DNA from: a virus
Virus record (IMG/VR): IMGVR_UViG_3300029922_000042
Span: 1-64,000 of that record
Strand: one strand, 5' to 3'
Length of the DNA stretch: 64,000 nt
Of the stretch, positions 15,000 through 23,778 are shown piece after piece. Position numbers and translations under genes: made by a program. Below the pieces are notes generated by a model, which saw only the letters and a program-made list of their open reading frames with translations, searched no databases and was not told where the DNA came from. The number at the start of each line of letters is the position of its first letter. Positions within the stretch are counted from its first letter, which is position 1.

Positions 15000-16040
15000 A
15001 TGAAGAAATTTGACATTACTGATGACAACTCTTATAGCGAATTGTATAGATTTGTTGATTTAAATACATTGCCAGCCTATGTTAAAGAAGCGGAAGTATT
15101 GACTAAAACTGCTACAGAAAGTTTGCCAGATACTGCTTTTGCTGATCAGATGCATAGAGCTTTTCCCATTAATACTGCTGAAGATACTTATTTGAGTAAT
15201 GCTTTCTTTATTAATAAAAGGGCTGAACTTACCAAACTTTGTGGTGAAAAGTATATTAATGAGGTAGGTGTCAGAATTGTTAAAGCTGCTCAGATATTTG
15301 ATATCTATGATGACATTGCTAATTATAATGGTGGTCTGGATGTTAAACAAGCTGCTGATTATACTGAACAGTCCATAGTATCTATTGAGATTGGTGGAAA
15401 TGAATATGATTTGTTTCCTTATAAGACTGCTGAAGATCTTAAATTTCAAGCATCAGAATTTGTTAAGAATCTAAACAATTACCCATTTAATTGGCGTACT
15501 AAAATAGCTTCAGCTTTCGTTGAGAAGGCTGTGGAACAGAATATCGAGGATTTACCTGATTTGATTTGTAAGTATGCCGGTCTATTCTATCCAGATACCA
15601 GGGAATTTTCTGATACCCTAGCTGGAAGAATGCATAGGTTGAGTGAAGAGTATCAAACTAAGTATCAACCTATTATAGAGAAGGCAGCTAATATCTCTTC
15701 CAAGACTGAGGCCTTTGAACTTTGTAGTGAAGCTTATAATATAGAAAAATTAGCTGGAGTATATGAAAAACCACTATTATATAGGGAGATGGGAGACTTA
15801 GTTGATCGAACCATGACACTAGATTTGACCAAAATTGCTGATATGCTGAATGTAGTCAAAATTGGTGGTAGTTGTTATCATATAAATGATTTGCAGAAAG
15901 TATCCAAAGATATATATGACAAGGCTTTTGATTGTGGATTAGACCCAAAGAATGCCAATGAATTAATGGATGTCTTGCCTACTGTCCCTCGTTCAGATTT
16001 TGAGCTGTTTAAAGAACTATCCGGCATAACCGCACTTTAA
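15000..16040 (+). CDS. Unknown 346-residue protein, possible virion protein
   Basis: This acidic, mostly helical protein has many Ala-, Lys- and Glu-containing stretches and no recognised catalytic motif. It has its own consensus promoter with the ATG at the predicted transcription start, which suggests substantial expression. It is followed 1 base later by another uncharacterised gene. The pair lies upstream of the terminase region, so structural or assembly functions are plausible but unproven. Confidence 0.6.
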   Translation: MKKFDITDDNSYSELYRFVDLNTLPAYVKEAEVLTKTATESLPDTAFADQMHRAFPINTAEDTYLSNAFFINKRAELTKLCGEKYINEVGVRIVKAAQIFDIYDDIANYNGGLDVKQAADYTEQSIVSIEIGGNEYDLFPYKTAEDLKFQASEFVKNLNNYPFNWRTKIASAFVEKAVEQNIEDLPDLICKYAGLFYPDTREFSDTLAGRMHRLSEEYQTKYQPIIEKAANISSKTEAFELCSEAYNIEKLAGVYEKPLLYREMGDLVDRTMTLDLTKIADMLNVVKIGGSCYHINDLQKVSKDIYDKAFDCGLDPKNANELMDVLPTVPRSDFELFKELSGITAL

Positions 16041-16041
16041 A

Positions 16042-16617
16042 ATGTTTGACGCTTCTATCTTAGTCTTAAAAGATAGTTCTAGTCCTGCTTCAGTACTATT
16101 AGCTGCAATATTCGATCATTACGGTACTGAATGCTTTGATTGGAACCCTGATATTCTAGTTACTGAGATTAGAGATGATTTTAATATTACTCTATCTCCT
16201 ATTCAATCAGATAAGTTACAGGCAGCTATTATAGTGATGTCAACCAATCAATTTGAAAATGATTGGCATGTTTTTAATAGTTGTGTTCATGGGTTAAACG
16301 GTGAACCTTTTGACTATGATGTTTTCTCTCCTATTGATCCTGAGCAGATTATAGCAGCTTTGCCTGAGATTCAAACTATCAGAACTGGATTTATGGGAGA
16401 TGAAGTTATTTTCTCAGATGAAGTAAATGCTTATGCTGGTATTATTTTTTCTGAATATGGTTTAATTTCAGCTCCTAACGAATTTCCTTCCGCAATAATG
16501 CCTGATATAACTACTGAGCATTATTTAGACAGCCAGTCAGAAAAACAAGCTGCATTGGCTGAAATCTATACTAACAAAAAACAAAAAATCGAAGAATACT
16601 TATCTAAGTTCAAATAA
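16042..16617 (+). CDS. Unknown 191-residue protein
   Basis: The protein is acidic and hydrophobic in its N-terminal two-thirds (SVLLAAIFDHYG; KLQAAIIVMSTNQFEND) and ends in a Lys-rich helix (KKQKIEEYLSKFK). It starts 1 base after the stop of the 346-residue gene and is clearly co-transcribed with it. I do not recognise the family. A structural or assembly role together with its neighbour is the simplest guess. Confidence 0.6.
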   Translation: MFDASILVLKDSSSPASVLLAAIFDHYGTECFDWNPDILVTEIRDDFNITLSPIQSDKLQAAIIVMSTNQFENDWHVFNSCVHGLNGEPFDYDVFSPIDPEQIIAALPEIQTIRTGFMGDEVIFSDEVNAYAGIIFSEYGLISAPNEFPSAIMPDITTEHYLDSQSEKQAALAEIYTNKKQKIEEYLSKFK

Positions 16618-16626
16618 CATTCTAAT

Positions 16627-16701
16627 GTGCTTGTGGCAGATTGGAATGCACAAACCAGTTTAAATACTGTTTTGGACAAAGATTCGAATTCTTTCAAGCA
16701 C
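16627..16701 (+). tRNA. Degenerate or unusual tRNA-like element
   Basis: Length is 75 bases. The acceptor stem is perfect (GTGCTTG with CAAGCAC) and the T-arm is canonical (AAAGA-TTCGAAT-TCTTT). A 3-bp D-stem is present (GCA/TGC). The anticodon arm is aberrant: AAAC-c-AGT pairs with ACT-GTTT, leaving a 6-base loop TTAAAT, so no standard anticodon can be placed. No CCA is encoded. It stands alone, far from the tRNA cluster at 54-64 kb. It may be a decaying tRNA, an intron-containing gene or a tRNA mimic. Confidence 0.4.
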
Positions 16702-16708
16702 AACAAAT

Positions 16709-16927
16709 ATGAGTAATCATCTACCTGAAAAACTTAATTTATGGGACAGACTCTTCAATCGTTATAAGAAAACTATTCATGCTAGGGGTAGTGAGCAGTG
16801 GTTTAAAAGTTGTGGCTATACAGGACTCAGAATTCCCGGTTCAGAGTTTCAACGTAACTATGTTGAGTATTTAATTATTGATAGACTTACTGGGTCTGAA
16901 AAAATTGAGAAGATATATCTAAAATAA
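16709..16927 (+). CDS. Unknown 72-residue basic protein
   Basis: A short, basic and aromatic-rich protein (LNLWDRLFNRYKK at the N-terminus) with no recognised motif. It starts 7 bases after the tRNA-like element and leads a run of five small genes that ends at the terminase. Function unknown. Confidence 0.5.
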   Translation: MSNHLPEKLNLWDRLFNRYKKTIHARGSEQWFKSCGYTGLRIPGSEFQRNYVEYLIIDRLTGSEKIEKIYLK

Positions 16928-16931
16928 GAAT

Positions 16932-17135
16932 ATGAAAACAAAGAAACCAAAGAAGATTAATTCTGATACTGAAAAGGTTGTACTAGATGAACATTGGAAG
17001 AAGTATGCTAAAGATAAAGATCCTTGTAACATCATCCCTGCTCAATTATTTACAGATGCTTATTATATTGGATTTATGAGAGGTAGAGAGGTTGAAAAAG
17101 GTTTAACTGATGGAATTATGATTGAAGGAGGCTAA
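16932..17135 (+). CDS. Small protein, paralog of the protein at 17650
   Basis: A 67-residue protein with a Lys-rich N-terminus (MKTKKPKKINSDTEK) and a conserved C-terminal block, YYIGFMRGREVEKG followed by DGIMIEG. The gene at 17650 has the same plan: YELGIERGRNIEKG then DGTMIE. The pair brackets an unrelated 168-residue gene, as if one copy arose by duplication. No known family is recognised. Confidence 0.55.
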   Translation: MKTKKPKKINSDTEKVVLDEHWKKYAKDKDPCNIIPAQLFTDAYYIGFMRGREVEKGLTDGIMIEGG

Positions 17136-17137
17136 AT

Positions 17138-17644
17138 ATGAATGTTTTAATTAATCATTGCTGGTGTTTTGATTCTATTTGGGGAGGTGTATATGACTGT
17201 CAAGTGATTGTTAGTATGGAAAAGTATGCTTGTAGAGAAGACATATATGCTGGTAAGAATACAACTGATTGGAATACTATATTAGATAAATTTCAGATTG
17301 AAGTAGATGAATTTGGACGAAAGAGAATGGAAGACGTTTATTGTCTCAAACCAGAAGTAGTTCAATGGTTAGATGCGAATGTCAAAGACAAAAATTGCAA
17401 AATGGAAGGACGTACCGAGTTATCCCTTTCTAAAGGATGGGGAGTAGGCACAGACCAATACAATGTGAAAGATCAGATTTCCTTTTCTCTCTTTTTTGAG
17501 CGTCCAAAGGATGCACTTGCCTTTATCAAACAGTGGAGTGAATACAAAAATCCAGTGGATTATCTCAATTATTTCCAAGATATTAGGCGTAAACTTAATC
17601 CCAAAACTGGTAGGTTACAACGAATTCCTAGATGGAATAACTAA
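17138..17644 (+). CDS. Unknown 168-residue protein
   Basis: I do not recognise this protein. It is soluble, rich in aromatic and charged residues, with a Cys/Trp-containing N-terminus (NHCWCFDSIWGGVYDC). This is one of the few genes with a good Shine-Dalgarno-like GGAGG upstream (17120s), but those bases also encode the Glu-Gly-Gly C-terminus of the preceding gene, so it may be chance. It is flanked by two paralogous small genes. Confidence 0.55.
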   Translation: MNVLINHCWCFDSIWGGVYDCQVIVSMEKYACREDIYAGKNTTDWNTILDKFQIEVDEFGRKRMEDVYCLKPEVVQWLDANVKDKNCKMEGRTELSLSKGWGVGTDQYNVKDQISFSLFFERPKDALAFIKQWSEYKNPVDYLNYFQDIRRKLNPKTGRLQRIPRWNN

Positions 17645-17649
17645 ACAAT

Positions 17650-17835
17650 ATGAGTACTAAAACAAAGAAACTAAAGAAGATCAGTTTTGAAACTGAACAC
17701 AAAGAACTAAAAAGACAATGGGATAACCTTAAGATTGAAATAGACTTCCTTTCTTTTTCTCTTGGTTATGAGTTAGGGATTGAGAGAGGTAGAAATATCG
17801 AAAAAGGTATTAGAGATGGAACTATGATTGAATGA
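17650..17835 (+). CDS. Small protein, paralog of the protein at 16932
   Basis: A 61-residue protein with a basic N-terminus (KTKKLKKISFETEHKELKR) and the C-terminal block GYELGIERGRNIEKG...DGTMIE shared with the gene at 16932. The block looks helical and amphipathic. Function unknown. It probably arose by local duplication. Confidence 0.55.
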   Translation: MSTKTKKLKKISFETEHKELKRQWDNLKIEIDFLSFSLGYELGIERGRNIEKGIRDGTMIE

Positions 17836-17838
17836 TAA

Positions 17839-18057
17839 ATGAAGAAACTCACTCCAGCTCAGTTTAAAGAGTATATTTCAAATCCTCTAGTTAATGATAG
17901 TAAAGTTCGTAGTTATTGTGATATTCCTGAAGATAAGTATTTTACTGTAAGTATCTGGCCTGAAGAAGGAATAGTAAATGAAACAAGAGGGCTTCATAGA
18001 GTAGTAAAGACTCCTAAAATCTCAAAGTCTAATCAATCAAAAACTACAACCATTTAG
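17839..18057 (+). CDS. Unknown 72-residue protein
   Basis: A short soluble protein whose C-terminal dozen residues are Lys/Ser/Thr-rich. It ends inside the last codons of the minus-strand terminase gene (4-base overlap of convergent genes). No motif is recognised. Confidence 0.5.
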   Translation: MKKLTPAQFKEYISNPLVNDSKVRSYCDIPEDKYFTVSIWPEEGIVNETRGLHRVVKTPKISKSNQSKTTTI

Positions 18058-19730
18058 ATATTGTGAGTAGTAAAGAAGCTATTACCATTCCAGAGATGAG
18101 CAGCACAAGCACACCAAGTAATACAATGAAATGCATCATCAGGGTCACGGTGTCTGTAAAATATCTTGCTTCTAAGGTTATCTTCTTTAACTTCAGTAAA
18201 TATAGAAAGAATATCCTGGCAAGCCTCACTACTATCCTCCCAGCAAGGTAATAGTATCTTGGATTTCTTTATTAGTTCAAAGGTGAAACTCATTACTTCA
18301 CTTCGATTAAGACACCATCTAGTCTGGCTCCAATCCAAAGCATCAGGTGGAAAGTCTGTATATTGAGTTAAATTCATTTCACGGTAACTTACTAATTGTG
18401 TCATTGAGCTATTATATAAGTTACCCAGCATTTTTCCTCTAATCGGGTCAGGTCCGGAATCAGTGAAGAGAGTTGGCTGATATACCCTACAAATGTCAGC
18501 AATCTCTCTTATCTGGAGTTCATAGTCGGTATTCTTAAAAATCCTGATATAGAACACTTCTAGATAACCATCATGTCTTAAACCCATTAATGTAAACACA
18601 GTTCTGGAGCTTTCAGGATTCACTCCCCAATCAACACCACCAACTATATACTGGTATCTAGTTGCATTACGCTGATAGATGGTATTCATTGGACCTAGCA
18701 CACATAATGATTTTAAGTGTTCCTCAGTAATAGGTTTACTACCAATATCATAAGCCAGACCAAATACTTCGTTGTAAACTTGTAGAACACTATAGTTACT
18801 ATCTATATTATGAACCTTATTATATATTTCCTTCCAATCCTTTTCTCTTTGATTGTAATATGGTAGGATAGGTTGAGCTAGATGAAATCCATATAATTCA
18901 TGTTCCCCTGGGTTAAAGTCAATCCACTGACCTATATTAGTATTTAGAAGCTTGCTGCACTTACTGCAACTCAACCCTTGTTTAAGAATCATTTTTAGAG
19001 GCTCATTAGCTTCTGTAAGTGAATTCCAGTGATTGCAGCCTTCACATTTAGTCATCCATTCCATTTGATGCCCCTTCTTCCAGATAGTATTAATAGTATT
19101 ATCTGTAGTAAGAGGAGTACCAGCATATGTTTCTCGTTTAATTGGACTAATAGCCATGGTTTCATTTACAACTGGTATAATATCCAGATTCATCCCCTGG
19201 CACTCGTCGAAGATGTTGGAATCCGTAGCGGGACCTCTAGTACGTGATGCATCCTCACTAGCATAAGTTAGTATGATATTACTATTACTATCAGCTACTT
19301 CCTTAACATAGACATCATTTTTAGATAGTTTGCTGATGATCTTTTGTAGTGGTGGGCTGGCAAATCTGGCAGTTAAATAATCATGTGAAAATCTTTTTGT
19401 AGCCTGTTCGTTAGGTGCAACATACATCATTCGATAGTAATTATATCGAACTAAATTCAAAGCTATCATATTACTGACTAACGTTGATTTTAACGTCTTT
19501 CTTGAACACTTTAATAATAACTTTCTTGGTAGTCCGTCATAGATAGACCGCATCATTGGGAATTTATCCAACTTTTGTGGCTGTCCTTCGTTGTTATATA
19601 GATAAAGTTCTACGAGCTTGGATAGAGGACTATTCAAGAATAGCAGCTGTCTTGCTAGAAATCGTGACTTTTGATCCGTCTGTTTAAACAACGCTGCCGC
19701 TTGCTGATATATATTATGGATAGAAAGCAT
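18054..19730 (-). CDS. terL: Terminase large subunit (DNA-packaging ATPase/nuclease)
   Basis: A 558-residue protein with the TerL domain order. The ATPase part has a Walker-A-like CSRKTLKST (75-83; deviating from GxxGxGKS), Walker B NIFDECQ (172-178) and the coupling motif AGTP (203-206). A zinc-finger insertion follows (Cys229, 232, 255, 258), which is typical of the lambda gpA-like branch. The RNase-H-like nuclease part has VGGVDWGVN (first Asp), LFTDSGPDP and a final DPDDAFH. It packages DNA into the procapsid and cuts the concatemer. It is encoded opposite to all its neighbours and ends in convergence with a small gene. No small terminase subunit is recognised nearby. Confidence 0.9.
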   Translation of the reverse strand: MLSIHNIYQQAAALFKQTDQKSRFLARQLLFLNSPLSKLVELYLYNNEGQPQKLDKFPMMRSIYDGLPRKLLLKCSRKTLKSTLVSNMIALNLVRYNYYRMMYVAPNEQATKRFSHDYLTARFASPPLQKIISKLSKNDVYVKEVADSNSNIILTYASEDASRTRGPATDSNIFDECQGMNLDIIPVVNETMAISPIKRETYAGTPLTTDNTINTIWKKGHQMEWMTKCEGCNHWNSLTEANEPLKMILKQGLSCSKCSKLLNTNIGQWIDFNPGEHELYGFHLAQPILPYYNQREKDWKEIYNKVHNIDSNYSVLQVYNEVFGLAYDIGSKPITEEHLKSLCVLGPMNTIYQRNATRYQYIVGGVDWGVNPESSRTVFTLMGLRHDGYLEVFYIRIFKNTDYELQIREIADICRVYQPTLFTDSGPDPIRGKMLGNLYNSSMTQLVSYREMNLTQYTDFPPDALDWSQTRWCLNRSEVMSFTFELIKKSKILLPCWEDSSEACQDILSIFTEVKEDNLRSKIFYRHRDPDDAFHCITWCACAAHLWNGNSFFTTHNI

Positions 19731-19866
19731 AAGGTTAATGAAGTAGATAGTTTAGATCTAGGTCTTTCTATTTGTTTTCATTTTCTTAAACTATGCTTAA
19801 TTGAAATCCTGTCACTTTTAAACATCTTACTCAAATAACAACTAATCTTAACTAGCTTTACATCTT

Positions 19867-20004
19867 ATGTCAAGATCTGCTAAAAAATACAATTCTCGAT
19901 CCAAACCCAAAAAACATTCTAAAATTAAAGGAGTGTACGAAACTAATACTGCACCTATACTAAACTCTGCCGCTAAATCGAATGTCAAAAAATCTGATAA
20001 ATGA
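19867..20004 (+). CDS. Small basic protein of 45 residues
   Basis: A short ORF starting with ATG at 19867 (MSRSAKKYNSRSKPKKHSK) and ending with TGA at 20002-20004. It is very rich in Lys, Ser and Arg and probably disordered and nucleic-acid binding. It overlaps the next gene by 23 bases. The leader is typical (AACTAGCTTTACATCTT) with no Shine-Dalgarno. It is divergent from the terminase gene. Coding is plausible because of the clean start and the overlap; function is unknown. Confidence 0.45.
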   Translation: MSRSAKKYNSRSKPKKHSKIKGVYETNTAPILNSAAKSNVKKSDK

Positions 20005-20347
20005 AGGAGATACCGTTGTTTTTGCTCAACGGTATCTCGCTGATGATATATTCTCTACTCTATACGGTAAACAAGGCAAGGTTTTATCTGTAAAAGAAGA
20101 ATATGCTGTAATAAACTTCAATGATGCTGCTGTAGAAGTTTATCTTGAAGATTTGGAAAAGCTTAATACTTCCTCAACCCCAGAATTGGAGAATGAGGAG
20201 ATTGAAATAGATAGAGTCGATTTGTTAGAAAACCATGATTGCAGTGGATTACAACCAGCACAATTAATAGCTCATAAACTTTTGGCCCAGGAAACCGATC
20301 CTGGACTGAATAACGAAATAACACAACTACTAAACATAAACCAGTAA
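19982..20347 (+). CDS. Unknown 121-residue protein with a KOW/SH3-like N-terminus
   Basis: Residues 1-60 (INEGDTVVFAQRYL...YGKQGKVLSVKEEYAVINF) have the look of a small SH3-like/KOW beta barrel: Gly-Asp-Thr-Val, then Gly-Lys-Val, then an Ala-Val-Ile strand. The rest is acidic. It ends 1 base before the AAA+ ATPase gene and is probably co-transcribed with it. The function is unknown; it could be an adaptor for the ATPase. Confidence 0.55.
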   Translation: MSKNLINEGDTVVFAQRYLADDIFSTLYGKQGKVLSVKEEYAVINFNDAAVEVYLEDLEKLNTSSTPELENEEIEIDRVDLLENHDCSGLQPAQLIAHKLLAQETDPGLNNEITQLLNINQ

Positions 20348-20348
20348 A

Positions 20349-22331
20349 ATGCAAAAGATATCGTTTGAAGATAAATTTAAGAACTATCTTCGTGCTAGTT
20401 ATCCCATCCTTTGGATCAGGACTCACGAAGAAAGCAGAGTAACCAGAAGTATCATTAATGCGGTTGCTGATGCTAAACAAATAACCATATATAGTTGGGA
20501 TTGTAAGAGATTGTTGGAGAAATATGTTAAAAATGCTGACAAGTCTGTTATTAACAACTTTGAATCCGTTAAAGGTGGTGTTGGCACAAGTACAGGACCT
20601 AATGCAGGACCCAAGGATTATGGCCTGACTAATGCAATTGAGAGCATTAAAGCGTTGCCTAATGGAACTGGACGGAATATTATCATTATGAAGGATTTCC
20701 ATCCTTATATTGAAGCTCCTGGGCAAGTCCGGCCTATTCGTAATGCCATTGATGATTTGAAGTGTAAGGGAAATATGTTGGTGTTTATATCTCCTATCAT
20801 TAAGATTCCTGTAGAGTTGGAGAAGGAGATTCAAATTCTGGATTTCCACCTCCCTGATGAAAAGCAATTAGAGGGTATTTTAATGTCCGTAGTAGCCATC
20901 TTTAATAAAAAGAATGAGGAGAAGGGTGAGCCGGAAAAGAAGATTGATCCTGACATTAAGCAAGCTACTATTGAAGCTCTGAAAGGACTTACATTTAGTG
21001 AAGCTCATGATGCAGTAAGTTTGGCTATTATTGAGAATCATGAATTTAATGCTTCTTTCGTCCTTAGTGTATTTAACGAGAAGGTTAAACAAGTCAAGCG
21101 TGGTGGTCAGTTACAATATCAACAATCTGATATTACTTATGAGCATATTGGTGGTTTGGATGGCTTGAAGAAATGGACAGAAGTGAGATCTAAAGCTTAT
21201 AGTCAGAAAGCTAGAGATTATCATTTGCCGTACCCTAAGGGAGTTCTACTGGCTGGTGAATTAAATTGACGAATACCTTTGGTTATGGTAAATAATATAT
21301 TCGTTAGTTTTTATGCCGGTCGCTCTAGTAATGGAGCGAAGCTTACAGCGGAAAAAATCGGGGACCCTATTAAAAATGAGGGAATCCGACCTGAAGGTTC
21401 TATAGATTATTCTATTTAACCAGGGGCAGAGCATAGTGGATGTAATAAGCCACCAAGAGACCGCTGCAACCTAGAAATAGGTTGAATATATATGCCGAAC
21501 TATGTGCGTAAGATACTAAGCCATAGAAGTAGAGGATAAAAAGCCTTTACGATAACAAAATTGATACCAGGAACAGGGAAAACAGCAATTGCCAAAGCCA
21601 CTGCAAATCAGTTTGGCTTTCCGTTGTTTCAGTTAGATATAGGAAGTTTATTTGGTAAGTATGTGGGTGAAAGTGAGGAAAACTTCCGTAGAGTAATTGA
21701 AACAGTTGATAGTATTGGACGGTGTGTGTTGTTCATCGACGAAATTGAAAAAGGTCTGAATCGTAATGCAGTATCTGGTGCTGGTGACTCAGGTACATCT
21801 TCTCGTACGTTTGCTACACTATTAAGTTGGTTGAGTGATCACAAATCTCCCGTATTTGTTATAGCCACCACTAATGATCATACTAAACTCCCACCCGAGT
21901 TTATTCGTAAAGGCAGGTTTGATGATGTATTCTGGGTCGACTTGCCTACACTAGCTGAGAGAATATCGATCTTTGATGTGTTAATTAAGCGGTATTTTCG
22001 AGAGCCAGCCAAGTATAACCTGGCTAAACTTGCTGAGAAGACTGAAGGTTTTACTGGTGCTGAAATTGAAGAAGTTATCAAAGGTGCCATGTTTAACCGG
22101 TTTGATAAAGATGGTAAGGAATTCACTAACACTGACTTGCTGGATGAGATTAACAGTACTCAACCAATCAGCGTTACGTCCAAAGTTGATATTGATGCTA
22201 TGCGGGAGAAGGCGGTGGGCAAGCTCAGAGTTGCTAGCGTTAGTGGTTCAGTGAAAATGTTTACCATGGATGAAACTAAGCGAAGAACTGAAGGTAACGG
22301 TGAAGACAGAGCGTTAGATCCGTTTAACTAA
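20349..22331 (+). CDS. ycf46: Ycf46-like AAA+ ATPase, interrupted by a group I intron
   Basis: Exon 1 is 20349-21257 (303 codons) and exon 2 is 21564-22331 (255 codons); joined they give 558 residues. The N-terminal ~250 residues match the Ycf46 type of AAA protein: YPILWIRTHEESR, then IIIMKDFHPYI, VRPIRNAIDDL and IQILDFHLPDE. The AAA+ module follows: YEHIGGLDGLKKW, Walker A split by the intron (GVLLAG / IPGTGKT), Walker B VLFIDEIEK, sensor ATTND, and RKGRFDD with the arginine finger. FTGAEIEEVIKGA closes the lid. Ycf46 proteins are widespread in cyanobacteria and other bacteria and remain poorly understood; remodelling of protein complexes is inferred. DUF3150-, DUF1257- and DUF2997-like genes follow. 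Without splicing the protein would be cut off before its catalytic core. Confidence 0.82.
21258..21563 (+). mobile_element. ORF-less group I intron in the Walker A motif of the Ycf46-like gene
   Basis: The 306-base insert begins after a U (GGCTGGT, 21251-21257) and ends in G (21563), as group I introns do. Removing it restores the Walker A motif in frame. The internal guide GCCGGTC (21315-21321) pairs with all seven last exon bases, giving the obligatory U-G pair at the splice site. P3 is CAGCGG (21346-21351) with CCGCTG (21461-21466). P8 is CAACCTA (21467-21473) with TAGGTTG (21478-21484). A P7-like pairing is CATAGT (21432-21437) with ACTATG (21499-21504). TCGG...CCC...GGG...CCGA between 21358 and 21397 fits P4/P5. 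No endonuclease is encoded inside; free-standing endonucleases elsewhere in the window could mobilise it. Confidence 0.88.
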
Positions 22332-22337
22332 AAATAT

Positions 22338-22366
22338 GGGGAAGCTAGCATTAAACTAGCTTCCCC
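22338..22366 (+). terminator. Strong hairpin immediately upstream of a start codon
   Basis: GGGGAAGCTAG (22338-22348) pairs perfectly with CTAGCTTCCCC (22356-22366). It may terminate the ATPase transcript, but the next ATG is only 9 bases away, so an RNA-processing or 5'-stabilising role is equally possible. Confidence 0.6.
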
Positions 22367-22375
22367 TATCTATTT

Positions 22376-22786
22376 ATGGGAATGTTCGATCAAATAAAAT
22401 GCAAATATCCATTACCAGTCACTGAGTTTCAAAATACTACATTTCAAACCAAAGATACTCCTGCCCAAGCTTGTGATTTATACGAGATTAGGGAGGACGG
22501 CACACTTTGGTATGAGAATTATGATCAAGAAGATCAGAGTGAACGAGGTATATGGATTAAAAATCATCCTGACCAAGAACCTCCAGAAGAATTAAAGGGG
22601 TTGCGAGGATTCATAGGTTGTGGTGCCAAGGTTAATAGACGGTGGGAACAAGTTATTTTTACCGGAGAGATTTGTTTTTATGAAGCTCTTGGAAAAGATT
22701 ATACTGGTTGGATAGAGTTTTCCGCCTACTTCGAAAACGGAAAAGTGGTAAGACTTAATCTTATAGCACATAAAAAACCTGATTAA
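22376..22786 (+). CDS. Conserved phage/plasmid protein of unknown function (MGMFD type)
   Basis: A 136-residue protein starting MGMFDQIKCKYPLP, followed by TTFQTKDTPAQ and YEIREDGTLW. I recall this pattern from many uncharacterised phage and bacterial proteins. It looks like a small beta-rich domain and ends in a Lys-rich tail. It starts 9 bases after a strong hairpin and abuts the DUF3150-like gene. No catalytic residues are evident. Confidence 0.6.
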   Translation: MGMFDQIKCKYPLPVTEFQNTTFQTKDTPAQACDLYEIREDGTLWYENYDQEDQSERGIWIKNHPDQEPPEELKGLRGFIGCGAKVNRRWEQVIFTGEICFYEALGKDYTGWIEFSAYFENGKVVRLNLIAHKKPD

Positions 22787-22788
22787 TT

Positions 22789-23775
22789 ATGAAGAATGTA
22801 GCATTGCCTGATTTGGAGAAACGGACTAGAAACTTATTTCAATCAGGAAAATTAGTACAAGTACATGTCAGTAAATGGAGTATGATGGTAGGAGCAGATA
22901 CCAAGGATTTAGGAATCGAGGAAAAAGATAGTAAAATCCCGGCATTTGTGACTATTGGAAAGAAAGCACTTTTTACTGATGAAGTTAGGTTGGTTTTTTC
23001 AAGAATAGAATCGGCAGCCAGGGCATACTTGATCCACAATTCACATCAATATCCAATAGCTGATGCTCATTTTGTCCCCACCAAGCTGTTAGAGAAGGTT
23101 AGTATAGAATTGGATAAGTACCGAGCCGAGTTTTTCAAGCAAGTTGATAATCTTATTACTAATTACGAAGTATACAAACAACAAATGCTGGACAAGTACC
23201 CGGATTATGAAGATAATCTGTTACCTTGTTATCTACCTATAAGTGAAGTTAGAAGCAGGTATAATTTTAGCATAAGTTTGTATGAAGTAGCATTTCCGAA
23301 GAAGATGGATAAGGTGACAAGGACGGAAATTATTGCTCAAAATTTAGCAGCTGAAAAGGCCTCAGCTAAATATGAGGCACTAATGAAAGAACAATATCAG
23401 CATCATTTAACGCAAATGGAATCCTTTCTTAAAGAGAGTACTTTGGCGTTGCGTGGTGAGATAGTAAAGACTTTCGAAGTGATGGCGCAAAAGATACAAA
23501 ATAGAGAAGTTATTTCTGGTGCAAATTTAAAGACAATGAAGGCAGCTATTGATAGTTTTGATGCCTTGGATTTTCTTGATGACCAGAAAGTTAAACAAAA
23601 TCTGGCTATTGTAAAGAAGTTGATTAGTTCTGGAGCTGATTTTAAATCAGACGCTGAGATTGTGCAAAGGCTTAATACAGCCATTAATACTACCCTTGAA
23701 ACTGCAAAATCCATTAGTGATATTGACACCTTGACCGGTGAGTATACTAGAAGATTGGATTTTGATGAACTATGA
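22789..23775 (+). CDS. DUF3150-like protein
   Basis: A 328-residue protein whose N-terminal part (LVQVHVSKWSMMVGADTKDLGI) and long helical remainder resemble the DUF3150 family, often found beside AAA+ ATPase genes in phages and plasmids. The central part has conserved aromatic residues (LLPCYLPISEVRSRY), and the C-terminal third is a predicted coiled coil. The extreme C-terminus, RRLDFDEL, is close to the octapeptide shared by eleven other proteins in this window, with one extra residue. Its position behind the Ycf46-like ATPase suggests that it is a partner or substrate adaptor. Function remains unknown. Confidence 0.55.
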   Translation: MKNVALPDLEKRTRNLFQSGKLVQVHVSKWSMMVGADTKDLGIEEKDSKIPAFVTIGKKALFTDEVRLVFSRIESAARAYLIHNSHQYPIADAHFVPTKLLEKVSIELDKYRAEFFKQVDNLITNYEVYKQQMLDKYPDYEDNLLPCYLPISEVRSRYNFSISLYEVAFPKKMDKVTRTEIIAQNLAAEKASAKYEALMKEQYQHHLTQMESFLKESTLALRGEIVKTFEVMAQKIQNREVISGANLKTMKAAIDSFDALDFLDDQKVKQNLAIVKKLISSGADFKSDAEIVQRLNTAINTTLETAKSISDIDTLTGEYTRRLDFDEL

Positions 23776-23778
23776 ATT

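Noticed and set aside
17120-17137. Shine-Dalgarno-like GGAGG before the gene at 17138 as evidence for SD-led translation
   Set aside because: The bases encode the C-terminus of the preceding gene and nearly all other genes lack such a site.
20349-22331. A frameshift or two separate ATPase genes
   Set aside because: Exact restoration of Walker A on removing 306 bases, and guide-sequence pairing, show a group I intron instead.
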